Of a stretch of DNA of 64,000 bases, positions 1 to 9,500 are shown piece by piece. The position numbers were made by a program, and so were the translations under genes. Positions within the stretch are counted from its first letter, which is position 1. Each line of letters starts with the position of its first letter. Source of the stretch: Verrucomicrobiota bacterium (lineage in GTDB: Bacteria; Verrucomicrobiota; Verrucomicrobiia; Chthoniobacterales; UBA10450). The notes beneath the pieces are model-generated. The model did no database searches and was not told the DNA's origin. It worked only from the letters and a program-made list of their open reading frames with translations. The DNA lies in contig QHNH01000013.1 of the NCBI GenBank assembly GCA_003218375.1, forward strand, positions 1-64,000. The letters run 5' to 3'.

Positions 1-1
1 C

Positions 2-364
2 GCCAGCGCTGAAACCGGCGACAACGTGTTGTTCGATGGATTGATCCTACAGGGCGGAATACCGAAGCGGGTCCTATTCCGGGCTCTGGGTCCGTCGATC
101 AAAGTCAACGGCAACACGATACCTGGCGCGTTGCAGAATCCTACCCTCGAGCTTCATAGTGGCAACGGGACTCTCCTGGGTTCCAACGACGACTGGCGCG
201 ATGCGCCGAACGCTTCCGACATCCAAGCCACCGGGCTAGCGCCGCCGGATGATCGCGAGTCCGCCATTCTCATGACGCTGGTTCCGGGCAACTACACCAC
301 GATTGTGCGCGGCAAGAATGGGACCACCGGCATCGCCTTGGCGGAAGCGTACAAGCTACAATAA
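2..364 (+). CDS. C-terminal end of a secreted protein (5' truncated by window edge)
   Basis: The reading frame is open to the left edge of the window, so only the last 120 or so residues are visible. An internal GTG at 26 is not the true start, because the residues before it (TGDNVLFDGLILQG) continue the same domain. The segment DNVLFDG...RVLFRALGPS...LELHSGNGTLLGSNDDW...VPGNYTTIVRG resembles a small beta-rich module that I recall at the C-termini of large secreted Verrucomicrobia proteins. It probably acts outside the cell. The enzymatic or binding part lies upstream and cannot be judged. It converges with the minus-strand gene at 446-1084, with a shared hairpin terminator between them. Confidence 0.75.
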   Translation, partial: ASAETGDNVLFDGLILQGGIPKRVLFRALGPSIKVNGNTIPGALQNPTLELHSGNGTLLGSNDDWRDAPNASDIQATGLAPPDDRESAILMTLVPGNYTTIVRGKNGTTGIALAEAYKLQ

Positions 365-392
365 CGAGATCGCCGGCTGAACAGTTACAAAA

Positions 393-423
393 AAAGGAGG
401 CATCCGAACCGGACGCCTCCTTT
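393..423. terminator. Bidirectional Rho-independent terminator
   Basis: The stem AAAGGAGGC/GCCTCCTTT is continued by an inner TCCG/CGGA stem around a 3-nt loop. An A-run precedes it and a T-run closes it, so it can serve both strands. It sits between two convergent genes (ending at 364 and 446). Confidence 0.85.
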
Positions 424-445
424 GTATTAGTCTGGCGCTAGCTGC

Positions 446-1084
446 TTATGGGCAACCGGTGGAGGTCGCTGACGAGCCAGGCTTACCCGCGATCTGATCG
501 CGGAAGTTGATGTTATCCAAGGTATCCTTGGCCGGTTCGTCCAGGATCAGAACCACGCTTTGCAGAACCGCGCCTACCGGAACTGGCGGAAATGCCTGTG
601 CCGGGTTTTGGAGGCCCAACCGATAGCTCGTCCAATTTGTCGGATCACCGCACGCCGGGTTCCTGGTGGCATTGTTCGAACCACCGACGAAAGAGAATCC
701 CGGAGTTCCGTTCAACGTCCATGATACGTTGAAGCGAGGTCCGCTGCCGTTCAACGGGTTGGTGCTTGTGCTGCTGTTCTTCATGTCATATCCCAACGTG
801 TCTCCGGACGCGACGACCACGCCCTTCAGTCCGTTGAGGACAGCGCCGGCAGAGACGTTCGCATCGATCGGAACATTTTTTTCCAACTGCAGGCCAAAGC
901 TTGAGTTGGCGTTGGCATCCTTAAGCCCGATGCCGTTGGACCAGTTAGCCACGGCGCCGCCAGTCTTATCGGGATCGAACTCGAAAGTCCGTGATGCAGT
1001 GAAGTTCGCATTTTGCGCAAAAGCTGAAGCCGCCGCGGCGAAGGACGCCACTGCGATCAGCGAGCTGAGAGTTAGTTTTTTCAT
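446..1084 (-). CDS. Hypothetical secreted protein
   Basis: This 212-residue protein has a clear Sec signal peptide: KK at the N-terminus, a hydrophobic core and cleavage near ASAFAQ at residue 24. The mature part is a soluble, Asn/Gly/Ser-rich, probably beta-sandwich domain with two Cys near the C-terminus (around residues 145 and 211) that could form a disulfide. I do not recognise a family. No strong Shine-Dalgarno motif is visible before the ATG. It is monocistronic, ends at a bidirectional hairpin and is separated from icd by a repeat-bearing spacer. Confidence 0.75.
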   Translation of the reverse strand: MKKLTLSSLIAVASFAAAASAFAQNANFTASRTFEFDPDKTGGAVANWSNGIGLKDANANSSFGLQLEKNVPIDANVSAGAVLNGLKGVVVASGDTLGYDMKNSSTSTNPLNGSGPRFNVSWTLNGTPGFSFVGGSNNATRNPACGDPTNWTSYRLGLQNPAQAFPPVPVGAVLQSVVLILDEPAKDTLDNINFRDQIAGKPGSSATSTGCP

Positions 1085-1279
1085 TTTGGAGTAGTTGATG
1101 GTTATTGGTTATGAGTTCGGTAATCCCAAGCGGGCCCCGAGTTTGTCCGATTCCTGAATGAACCCTGCGGGGACCCGAATGGTTCCCTCTATTTCTCCCC
1201 AAAAGATGGCACGCTTGTCAACGAGAAAGCGTTTTCCATAATTACCGGCCAAAACCCGACGGGATTAGCTGGTAGAAAC

Positions 1280-1330
1280 GCTGAAAACGATTTCAGCTTT
1301 CAGCCTTCGTCATTCGTCATTCGTCATTCG
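1280..1330. repeat. Minimal GCTGAAA hairpin plus CATTCGT heptamer array
   Basis: GCTGAAA-ACGA-TTTCAGC (1280-1297) is a perfect small hairpin built from the octamer unit found elsewhere in the window. It is followed by TTTCAGCC and then by three copies of a heptamer of the CATTCGT type up to the 3' end of icd. The rest of the 1085-1332 spacer shows no gene; it also holds a TTATTGGTTATGAG stretch near 1100, related to short repeats near 6.58 and 46.96 kb. Confidence 0.7.
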
Positions 1331-1332
1331 CA

Positions 1333-2643
<1,311 letters not shown>

Positions 2644-2655
2644 AAGGGGAGAAAT

Positions 2656-2688
2656 GTAAGTAGAAAGTAGGAAGTAGGAAGTAGAAAA
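2656..2688 (+). repeat. AAGTAGG/AAGTAGA heptamer array
   Basis: About five heptamer units (AAGTAGA, AAGTAGG) lie in the spacer between divergent icd and amn. No inverted partner is visible nearby. The GGAGGT used by amn follows directly after the array. Confidence 0.8.
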
Positions 2689-2699
2689 CTGGAGGTCCA

Positions 2700-3470
2700 A
2701 TGAAAGCCAAGTCCGATATTGTTGCCAATTGGTTGCCGCGTTATACCGGCACGCCAACGAAAGACTTCTCGAAGTACGTTCTCCTCGTCAACTTCACCCA
2801 GTACGTGAATCTCTTCGCGGAGTGGCACGGCGTGGAAGTGCGCGGGCGCGACCGTCCCATGGCCAACGCCACCGCCAACGGTATCACCATCCTTAACTTC
2901 GGCATGGGCAGCGCGAGCGCCGCTACGGTGATGGATTTGCTCAGCGCCGTTCGCCCCAAAGCCGTTCTCTTCCTCGGTAAATGCGGCGGCCTGAAGCGAA
3001 AGAACAAACTAGGCGACCTGATCCTCCCCATCGCCGCTATCCGGGGGGAAGGGACCTCCACCGACTACTTCCCGCCTGAGGTCCCGGCGCTCCCGGCGTT
3101 TTCCCTCCAAAAAGCGATCTCGACTACCATCCGCAACCACGACCTCGATTACTGGACCGGCACCATCTATACGACCAACCGCCGCGTCTGGGAGCATGAC
3201 GATGCCTTCAAGAAATATCTTGCCCGCATTCGCTGCATGGGGATCGACATGGAAACCGCCACCATCTTCATCACCGGTTTTCATAACGAGATCCCCACCG
3301 GCGCGCTTCTCCTTGTTTCCGATCAACCGATGGTGCCCGAAGGCGTCAAGACCGCGATGAGCGACGATATCGTCACCTCGAAATTCATGGATATTCATCT
3401 GCGGATCGGGATTGATTCGCTCAGCGAACTCATCAACCACGGCCAGACGGTGAAACACCTGCGGTTTTGA
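2700..3470 (+). CDS. amn: AMP nucleosidase
   Basis: It is predicted to hydrolyse AMP to adenine and ribose 5-phosphate. The 256-residue protein has the nucleoside phosphorylase/MTAN-type fold pattern: [16 protein letters not shown], the glycine-rich LFLGKCGG motif around residue 93, and [11 protein letters not shown] with the ribose-binding Met-Glu pair near residues 182-183. It corresponds to the short AMP nucleosidases, which lack the N-terminal regulatory domain of the enterobacterial enzyme. The ATG at 2700 has GGAGGT three bases upstream, a rather short spacing. A REP-like hairpin element begins immediately after the stop codon. Confidence 0.88.
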   Translation: MKAKSDIVANWLPRYTGTPTKDFSKYVLLVNFTQYVNLFAEWHGVEVRGRDRPMANATANGITILNFGMGSASAATVMDLLSAVRPKAVLFLGKCGGLKRKNKLGDLILPIAAIRGEGTSTDYFPPEVPALPAFSLQKAISTTIRNHDLDYWTGTIYTTNRRVWEHDDAFKKYLARIRCMGIDMETATIFITGFHNEIPTGALLLVSDQPMVPEGVKTAMSDDIVTSKFMDIHLRIGIDSLSELINHGQTVKHLRF

Positions 3471-3471
3471 A

Positions 3472-3533
3472 CTGGAGGGACGACCGCCGGTCGTCCCACT
3501 AATCTTGGGACGGGACGGCGCCCATCCCTCCAG
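3472..3533. repeat. REP-like double-hairpin element, TGGAGGGACG family, copy 1
   Basis: The outer inverted ends CTGGAGGGA/TCCCTCCAG enclose two internal palindromes (GGACGACCGCCGGTCGTCC and a GGGACGGGACGGCGCCCATCCC-type stem). The arrangement matches the copies at 5297-5354 and 6489-6578. It may also act as a terminator for amn. Confidence 0.8.
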
Positions 3534-3581
3534 GGAAAATTAGGCGTGACTTCCTCCGCGTTTCTCTTCACACTCGCCGCG

Positions 3582-4508
3582 ATGAAATCGCTGCCTCGCC
3601 TGGCTGTGGCTGTTGTTCTCCTGGCGGCTTCTGCAGCCGGCCGCGCTCAGACCATCGCCGATCTGCCCGACGACAAATTCAAGTCGCTCGTGGAAAAAAC
3701 CGCGCTCTACACCAAAGCGCTCAGCGCCGCGCGCACCGTGCAAAAATCCTACGATCGCTACGCGGCCTGGGTGGATATGAAGACCGGACCGACCGGAAAG
3801 GAGCGTTCCATCGATGGCGTTCCGGATATCGCCGGCGCGCTCCAGGAAATCGCGGACGCCGGCGCGAAGGGCCCCGGCATGTGGCCGCCACTGGGAGGCG
3901 TCGATGGGATGGCGCAAAAACTCGCGGAGGCAACCACCGCGCTCGCGCCGCTGGTGAAAAGCGCTTCCGATTATTACGCGCAGCGCCAATACAAGAGTGA
4001 CGGCGCGAAACGCGGCCAGGAGTTGCACGGCCAGATGCTGCCGATGTTCCAGCAGTTCTTTGGGTGCGAGCTGGCCATGCGCCGCGAGTTGAGCGCGGTG
4101 CTCGAAGACATTGAGCGGCGTTATCTGGTCCAGATCGAGAAAGAGCACGGGAAAAATTACGACTGGCACTTGCGCAGTTTCCTTCTCGCGGCGAAAACGC
4201 TGGCCGATCTCCTGCCGAACCACGCCGATGCCGCCATGATCGAAGGCGGGCGTTACAAGACGCGCTTCGCGAATCTCCAGGCCGCTTACACGCTTTTCAC
4301 CCAGTACTGCCTCGAACATCCGGCCGAAGTGCAGAAGATGGTCCTCTCCACCTCGCTGGAGGATTTCTTTTCCGCCACCCGGATTCTGCGCGGCATTCTC
4401 GACGCGCCCAAGCCCGACCGCCAGATTTACCTCGCCAAGGTCAACGATCTCGCCGCGAAATACGACGCCCTCGTCCAACGCACGACGACCACGACCGCAG
4501 CGCAGTAG
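3582..4508 (+). CDS. DUF3829 family secreted protein
   Basis: This 308-residue protein starts at ATG 3582, which gives a normal signal peptide (MKSLPRLAVAVVLLAASAAGRAQ); an in-frame GTG at 3546 would add 12 residues before it. The mature protein is helix-rich. The central DYYAQRQYKSDGAKRGQELH followed by MLPMFQQFF...RRELSAVLEDIE resembles the DUF3829 (YiiG-like) family pattern. A Thr/Gln-rich tail (TTTTTAAQ) ends the protein. The function is unknown; an exported helical-bundle protein is the most that can be said. It lies alone between repeat elements. Confidence 0.72.
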   Translation: MKSLPRLAVAVVLLAASAAGRAQTIADLPDDKFKSLVEKTALYTKALSAARTVQKSYDRYAAWVDMKTGPTGKERSIDGVPDIAGALQEIADAGAKGPGMWPPLGGVDGMAQKLAEATTALAPLVKSASDYYAQRQYKSDGAKRGQELHGQMLPMFQQFFGCELAMRRELSAVLEDIERRYLVQIEKEHGKNYDWHLRSFLLAAKTLADLLPNHADAAMIEGGRYKTRFANLQAAYTLFTQYCLEHPAEVQKMVLSTSLEDFFSATRILRGILDAPKPDRQIYLAKVNDLAAKYDALVQRTTTTTAAQ

Positions 4509-4527
4509 TTGCGCCGCATCGCGCCCT

Positions 4528-4552
4528 CGTTCCCAAGTTGCACTTGGGAACG
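4528..4552. repeat. Palindromic repeat CGTTCCCAAGT-TGC-ACTTGGGAACG
   Basis: A perfect 11-bp stem with a 3-nt loop just downstream of the DUF3829 gene. It could serve as a transcription stop but lacks a T-run. The apparent ORF through this spacer (4509-4796) translates repeats and is not believed. Confidence 0.7.
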
Positions 4553-4573
4553 GACGTCGGTCTGGCGAACATA

Positions 4574-4609
4574 TTTCAGCTTTTTAGCGTTTCAGTTTTT
4601 CAGCTTTTT
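4574..4609 (-). repeat. Octamer array (TTTCAGCx), left arm
   Basis: TTTCAGCTTTTTAGCGTTTCAG and further units run in the orientation opposite to the array at 5229-5256, so the small secreted protein gene between them lies in the loop of an inverted array pair. The rest of 4610-4799 shows nothing identifiable. Confidence 0.75.
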
Positions 4610-4799
4610 GTCCGAAACAGAACTTCCTCGCTCCGACTTCATTAGCTCCGGCGACGCCTTGCCGCTCGCGGCCGCGCCTGAATACGAAGCGGCCGGAGCG
4701 CGTCAATATTACGAACCACTATTGGAGCGCACATTCACACGGCGCCAAGGGAAGGCAGCCGCAGCCGTGCGCATCGCAACAAACAGAAAGGGTTAACTC

Positions 4800-5228
4800 A
4801 TGAAAATCAGTATCAAACAAACTTTAGGTCTCACCGCCGCGTCATGCGTGGCGCTGGCGTGTTCCGCGATTGCCGCGCCACCAGGGGGCGCTGGGGCCCG
4901 CGGTAATTCATCGTTCGGCATGAACCAGCGGACCGACCTCCGGACCGGTTCGGGCAACTCGTCCTTTGGAAGGACTACCGCCGAGAATGCTCGCCTGAGA
5001 GCCAACGACGCCGATGATCAAGACGATCAGGACGTCGATCGTGATAACGGGAAGACGAAGAAAACGAAAAGCGCCCGGCATCACACTTTTACGAGCTATC
5101 CTGGCAACTCCGCGTTCGGCCGCGGCCAGCGCATGAACCATCTGAGGGGGTCGGGCAACAACATCCACGGGAAGACCGTTTCGGCGAACGCGAAGCTGAA
5201 ACACGTGAACAAGAAGAATAACGATTGA
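4800..5228 (+). CDS. Small secreted protein with internal NSSFG repeats
   Basis: This 142-residue protein has a Sec signal peptide (MKISIKQTLGLTAASCVALACSAIA would exceed the useful core; cleavage near AIAAP at about 26). The mature part is strongly charged and consists of related blocks: GNSSFGMNQRTDLR, GNSSFGRTTAENARLRA, then an acidic spacer DDQDDQDVDRD and a basic stretch GKTKKTKSARHH, followed by GNSAFGRGQRMNHLR and GNNIHGKTVSANAKLKH. The paired repeats suggest a 35-residue unit used twice. No family was recognised. The gene is bracketed by inverted octamer arrays, so it may be cargo of a repeat-bounded element. Confidence 0.7.
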   Translation: MKISIKQTLGLTAASCVALACSAIAAPPGGAGARGNSSFGMNQRTDLRTGSGNSSFGRTTAENARLRANDADDQDDQDVDRDNGKTKKTKSARHHTFTSYPGNSAFGRGQRMNHLRGSGNNIHGKTVSANAKLKHVNKKNND

Positions 5229-5256
5229 AAAAGCTGAAAAGCTGAAAAGCTGAAAT
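5229..5256 (+). repeat. Octamer array (GCTGAAAA), right arm
   Basis: Three GCTGAAAA units begin directly after the stop codon of the small secreted protein gene. They are inverted relative to the array at 4574-4609. Confidence 0.8.
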
Positions 5257-5296
5257 TGAAAGCGCGCCCCGGGGAAATCCTCGGGCGCGTTTCCTT

Positions 5297-5354
5297 TGGA
5301 GGGACGACCGCCGGTCGTCCAAAATTAATGGGACGGGCAGCGCCCGTCCCTCCA
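5297..5354. repeat. REP-like double-hairpin element, TGGAGGGACG family, copy 2
   Basis: TGGAGGGACG at the left is matched by CGTCCCTCCA at the right. The internal palindromes GGACGACCGCCGGTCGTCC and GGGACGGGCAGCGCCCGTCCC are both intact. It lies at the 3' end of the minus-strand hypothetical gene. Confidence 0.85.
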
Positions 5355-5357
5355 GTC

Positions 5358-5675
5358 CTAAATCACGTCGATCGGATGGGACGTGATCCAAACGTCAAGC
5401 TGTTGGAATCTCGTCTTCAGGCGCTCTTTGAAACTTTTGAAGAACTCCCGATGCCGTGGTTCATCCGGCACGTCCACGAAGAACCGGGTAAGATTGTCGT
5501 GGTAAGGAATGCCACCTTGCTCCCACCCGGCCCACAGCGTTTGTGTCTCCCATGAGGCCGCCCCGAACTCAGTTCGCAGTTCCGAAAACGTCTCGACTAG
5601 CAACGCTTCGGGCACCGGGGTCCCATCATTGAACAGTAATGGGACCAGGATTTCGTAGCGACGTAACGAGTTCAT
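5358..5675 (-). CDS. Hypothetical protein (partner of upstream small gene)
   Basis: This protein of about 105 residues begins at MNSLRRYEILVPLLFNDG; a slightly longer in-frame start exists 15 bases upstream. The motif EILVPLLFNDG...FGAASWETQTLW...YHDNLTRFFVDVPD is one I recall from conserved small bacterial proteins of unknown function, often encoded next to a second small protein. It has no signal peptide or membrane segment, so it is probably cytosolic. Its start overlaps the 3' end of the upstream gene by 50 bases, which indicates one transcript. Its 3' end abuts a REP-like element. Confidence 0.65.
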   Translation of the reverse strand: MNSLRRYEILVPLLFNDGTPVPEALLVETFSELRTEFGAASWETQTLWAGWEQGGIPYHDNLTRFFVDVPDEPRHREFFKSFKERLKTRFQQLDVWITSHPIDVI

Positions 5676-5850
5676 AGGGGGCCGGGCCAATGACCGTGAA
5701 CCCTATCCCTTCCTCAGCCAGCAGCGCGAGCGCAGGCGAGGGGACCGCCGTTTCGCCGGTGTTCCAGCTCTTGCCGGAGAATCGCGGGATGAGTTTTCCG
5801 AGTGCGAGCTCTTCGGTTTCTTTATCTGGAAACCTGATCAGGATTTGCAT
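5626..5850 (-). CDS. Hypothetical small protein, first gene of overlapping pair
   Basis: A 74-residue protein starting MQILIRFPDKETEELALG. It is probably a small alpha/beta protein (LGKLIPRFSGKSWNTGE, then LLAEEGIGFTVIGPAPYE). The stop lies 50 bases inside the downstream gene, in another frame. The overlapping two-gene layout is toxin-antitoxin-like, but neither protein shows a known toxin or antitoxin signature, so that is only a possibility. Confidence 0.65.
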   Translation of the reverse strand: MQILIRFPDKETEELALGKLIPRFSGKSWNTGETAVPSPALALLAEEGIGFTVIGPAPYELVTSLRNPGPITVQ

Positions 5851-5932
5851 CGGTTCTCATTCTAGGTCAGCCAACGCCAAACTGAAAGGGGAAACGCCAC
5901 CACGACTGGACGCGGTGAATGAATAGTGGATC

Positions 5933-6523
5933 GTGGATGCCGTGACCAATCCAAAATCTGGTAGGCCGACCCGCCATCGGGCGAAGCTGATCGCGATTAT
6001 CGCCGTGTCACTCCTCCTGCTCTACGCGGCGTCGCCGTATTATTCCGTCTGGCGTTTTGGCGAAGCGTTGCGCGCGCACGACATGAACGCGCTGGCCGCG
6101 CGAGTCGACTTCGACGCCGTCCGCGTCTCGCTCAAGCAACAGATCCGGGATCATTTCCTCGGCGTGCTCGCCAAGAAAAAGAAAGACCGGCTCGCCCAAT
6201 TCCTCGCTTCTTCGGCCGACGATCCGCTCGGCCGGCTCATCGACGCCTACGTCACGCCCGAAGGCCTTTTCTCGATCATCTCCGATCCCGCGCCGCTCAA
6301 GAACGCCAATTCCATTTCCTCGCTCCCGGGCGTGGACGGTTCCGCGCGCCGGGAGATCGATTGGTCGAAAGCCCGCCATGCCTTCTTCACCAGCCCGCGC
6401 GATTTCGCCGTGGACCACGAAGGCATCAAACTGCGTTTTCGCTTCACCGGTTTCGGCTGGAAACTGCACACGCTGGATTTGCAGCTTCCTGGAGGGACGA
6501 CCGCCGCGTCGTCCGGGAATTAA
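5933..6523 (+). CDS. DUF2939 domain-containing protein
   Basis: This 196-residue protein starts at a GTG and has a basic N-terminus followed by one transmembrane helix (LIAIIAVSLLLLYAASPYYS, residues about 19-38). The sequence ASPYYSVWRFGEALRAHDMNALAARVDFDAVR is typical of DUF2939, a small inner-membrane protein family of unknown function with a short helical repeat and a beta-rich C-terminal half. The last 12 residues (LPGGTTAASSGN) and the stop codon are encoded by a REP-like repeat element, so the original C-terminus has been replaced or extended. Confidence 0.82.
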   Translation: MDAVTNPKSGRPTRHRAKLIAIIAVSLLLLYAASPYYSVWRFGEALRAHDMNALAARVDFDAVRVSLKQQIRDHFLGVLAKKKKDRLAQFLASSADDPLGRLIDAYVTPEGLFSIISDPAPLKNANSISSLPGVDGSARREIDWSKARHAFFTSPRDFAVDHEGIKLRFRFTGFGWKLHTLDLQLPGGTTAASSGN

Positions 6524-6578
6524 TGGGACGGGCAGTGGCGCCTGGGAATTAATGGGACGGACAGCGCCCGTCCCTCCA
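6489..6578. repeat. REP-like double-hairpin element, TGGAGGGACG family, copy 3 (expanded)
   Basis: Same ends as copies 1 and 2. The segment GGGAATTAATGGGACGG is present twice, indicating an internal partial duplication. The left part is translated as the C-terminus of the DUF2939 protein. It is followed by AACCGATAACTCGC, a 14-mer also seen near 46.97 kb. Confidence 0.82.
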
Positions 6579-6584
6579 TAACAA

Positions 6585-9500
6585 TTAACCGATAACTCGC
6601 AGCCGCTTCGCGAAGCGCTTCCTTTGCATGTACCCAACTACGAGGAACGCCAATGCGGCTGCGCCCCAGGTGCTGGGTTCGGGAATCGCAGTCACGGTCA
6701 GCGAGATGTCGTTAAGAAGAGTTCCGTCCCCACCACTATCAAGATAGCTGATTAGGAAGGTGTCCCCGCCTTGAGTGAATGTCGACCCCTCGGCTAATCC
6801 TGAAAACGTTCCGTTGACCGCATTAGCGCTATTATTTAGGACGATATAGAACTTGTCGCCGACAGCTAGCCCGGGACCTACGTTCAATGTTAAGGTTCCG
6901 CCGCCAAGCGTTACTGAAGTGAGCGCACTCACCTGGTCATAGATCGTTCCGGCACCCGTTCCCGTCAGGCCAGCGCCGGCTGTAAGATCGAGCAAGAGAT
7001 TGGAGCCAGCAGCCAACGTCAACGCACCCAGGCCGGCGCTTTGTCCTATCTGGACTTTGCCTATATTGCCCGACGCGCTCGTTGTTCCTACAGCTAAAGT
7101 GCCACCCGGATTCCCGGCCGAGCTCACCGTCACATCGGCGTCGATGAGACCGTTGCCGACCAGGGTCGTGCCGCTATTATTTACAGTGACGGGACCTCTT
7201 CCCAGCGCGCCGCCATTGGCGCTGTTAGAAATCAAGGTGCCGCCATTGATGTCGGTACCACCCGTGTAGTTGCTGGTCGTGCTCGTCATCGTTTCAGTGC
7301 CGGTCCCTGTCTTGATGAGCTTTACGAATCCGCTGCCCGATCCGTCGTGATCCGTGATCGTCCCGCTGAACGAACCTGAGGTATCGCCATTGCCGATGGT
7401 CAATGTCTTTGCGCCGCCACCTCCGCTGGGCGCTTCGTTGAGGATTGTGCCACTGGAGCCATTGAGAGCCCCGACATTTTGGTTCGTGCCGTTTAGATCC
7501 AACGTGCCGCCGCCCATGGTCAAGGTTCCGGAGATAGACCCTAAGGTTCCAGTCCCGCTTAGTTTCAGAATACCGGCGTTAACGTTAGTGCCACCGGAGT
7601 AGCTATTGATGCCCGAGAGCGTCCACGTGCCTGCGCCTGTCTTCGTCAGGGAAGTTGCGAAGCCGGTGCTATCAACAATAGCGCCGCCGATTTCGCCGGT
7701 GCCTGCGGTGGAGCCCTGTAGAGTAAGACTCTTGTTACCGAGCCCGGCGGCAGTGTTGGTGCCGGTGAACTTCAGCAAACCGCTGGTGCCCGATTGATCG
7801 ATAATCGCGCCCCCTGTCGTACCGTTGAGATTGATTACCTTGTTCGTGGTGTCGCCCGTGCCGGTGTAGAGTAGAGTTCCGGTAGTTGCACTGCTTCCGA
7901 AGTTAATCGTCGTGCCTGCACCGACGTTGCTACTCACACCCGAGTCGCTAATAGTCGAGACACTGAGCGTGCCATCGGTAATTGTCGTGTTGCCGGTGTA
8001 CGTATTCGCGCCCGAAAGGGTCCAGGTTCCAGTACCGGTCTTGCTGACGCTTGTATTGTTTGTGCCGGAAAGATTATCGACGATTTTGCCGCTGATGGTG
8101 TTGCCGGTCGTATTGCCCCGGATAGTTAACGTCTTTGTGCCAGCGCCTGTCGCCGTAAGATCCGCGGATAAAATGAGTCCACCCGTTGCGCCAGTTGTAT
8201 CGATGATCCCGCCGCCGGTGGTGCCGCTGAGGTTAAATACCTTGTTGGTCGTTTCACCTGCGCCGGTATACAGCAGGGTCGCGCTCGTCGAACCGTTGCC
8301 GAGGCTAATATTACCGGTCCCGAGATTGCCACTCGCACCGGCATTACCAAGGTTCGAAACGCTGGTCGTGCCAGCACCAAGGGTCGTCCCGCCGCTGTAG
8401 GTGCTATTACCGGCGAGAACCCAAGTCCCTGTTCCATTCCCCGCCCTCGTCAAGGTATAGCCGTTGCCTCCGTCGCTAATCACGCCACCGACCGTGAACG
8501 TGCTTGATCCGCTGATATTTAATATCGTGCGGTTGCCCGTCAGCAAGACGGCGCCTGTTCCGAGATTCAGATCTCCGGCGCCACCGCTGCCACTCACGCT
8601 GACGGTAAAATCGCCACCCCAGGTCTGGGCATTGTTCGTTGTTAAGGTAAGCCCCGCGTTGGTGCTGTTGGCGATTGTGCCACCGTTTATGGTGAAGGTT
8701 CCAATTCCAAGGGCAGATGCGTTGTTGATGTTGAGCGTGCCGGTCGAGAGCGTCAGGCCGCCGCCAAAGGTGTTCGCGCCGGAAAGGGTAAGCGTGCCTG
8801 CGCCCGTCTTCGTGATTCCGAAGTTATTGCCGCCGTCAGAGATTACCGAACTGATCGTCATGGTTCCGGCAGCATTAAAACTTCCACTCTGGCCAAGAAC
8901 GGTATTGAGGATCGCGGTGCCATTAGTTCCAGTAATCACGAAGGTACTGCCGGCAGTCGCAAAGAGTAGATCACTCGCGGTACCTGAGACGCCGTTTCCG
9001 AGGTCGCCCGCCCCACCCAAAGTCAGCGTGCTTGTCGTGCCGCTGGTGCCGTTGCGAAGGGTGAACGTACCTGTGGTAGCCAAAACATCGAACGACCCAA
9101 CGGTGAGACTGCCATTGCTAAAGGTCCTGATGCCGGTTGTCGCGCCCACCGGGAAGACGGCGTCTTCGCTCACGGTTGGGACATGTCCGAGACTCCAGTT
9201 GGTACCAGTGAGAACGCTGCCCGTTGTAGTGCCAGTGTAGTTATTGGTCGTGTTAGTAGTGAGCGGACCATCCGGCACCGGCTCCGGCGGGAGCGTCGAC
9301 GGCGGGAGTGGTGGGCCTGCTTCCGCTTGGCGCACGAGAACCGGGGACGGCGCGAGCTTGCCGGGCAGACTTGGAGTGAAGACCGCGTGCGTGCCGGAGT
9401 AGGACGAACTCGCTACTACGGGCGCCAGCTCCAGGAAGCGTGGATCGCCCGCGCGGTCCAGCGAGAAATAATAATTCGCGCGCGCGCTGCTCGAGCTCTG

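Noticed and set aside
4509-4796. 95-codon ORF with FPSCTWER and SFLAFQFFSF peptides
   Set aside because: It translates a known-type palindrome (TTCCCAAGTTGCACTTGGGAA region) and an octamer array; no protein family and no start signal.
7000-9240. Series of plus-strand ORFs rich in Val/Pro/Leu
   Set aside because: They are antisense to the Gly/Thr/Ser-rich PATR repeats; the V/P/L bias is a by-product of repeat codons. The same applies to the ORFs at 10.98-12.8 kb and, on the minus strand, 55.4-58.8 kb.
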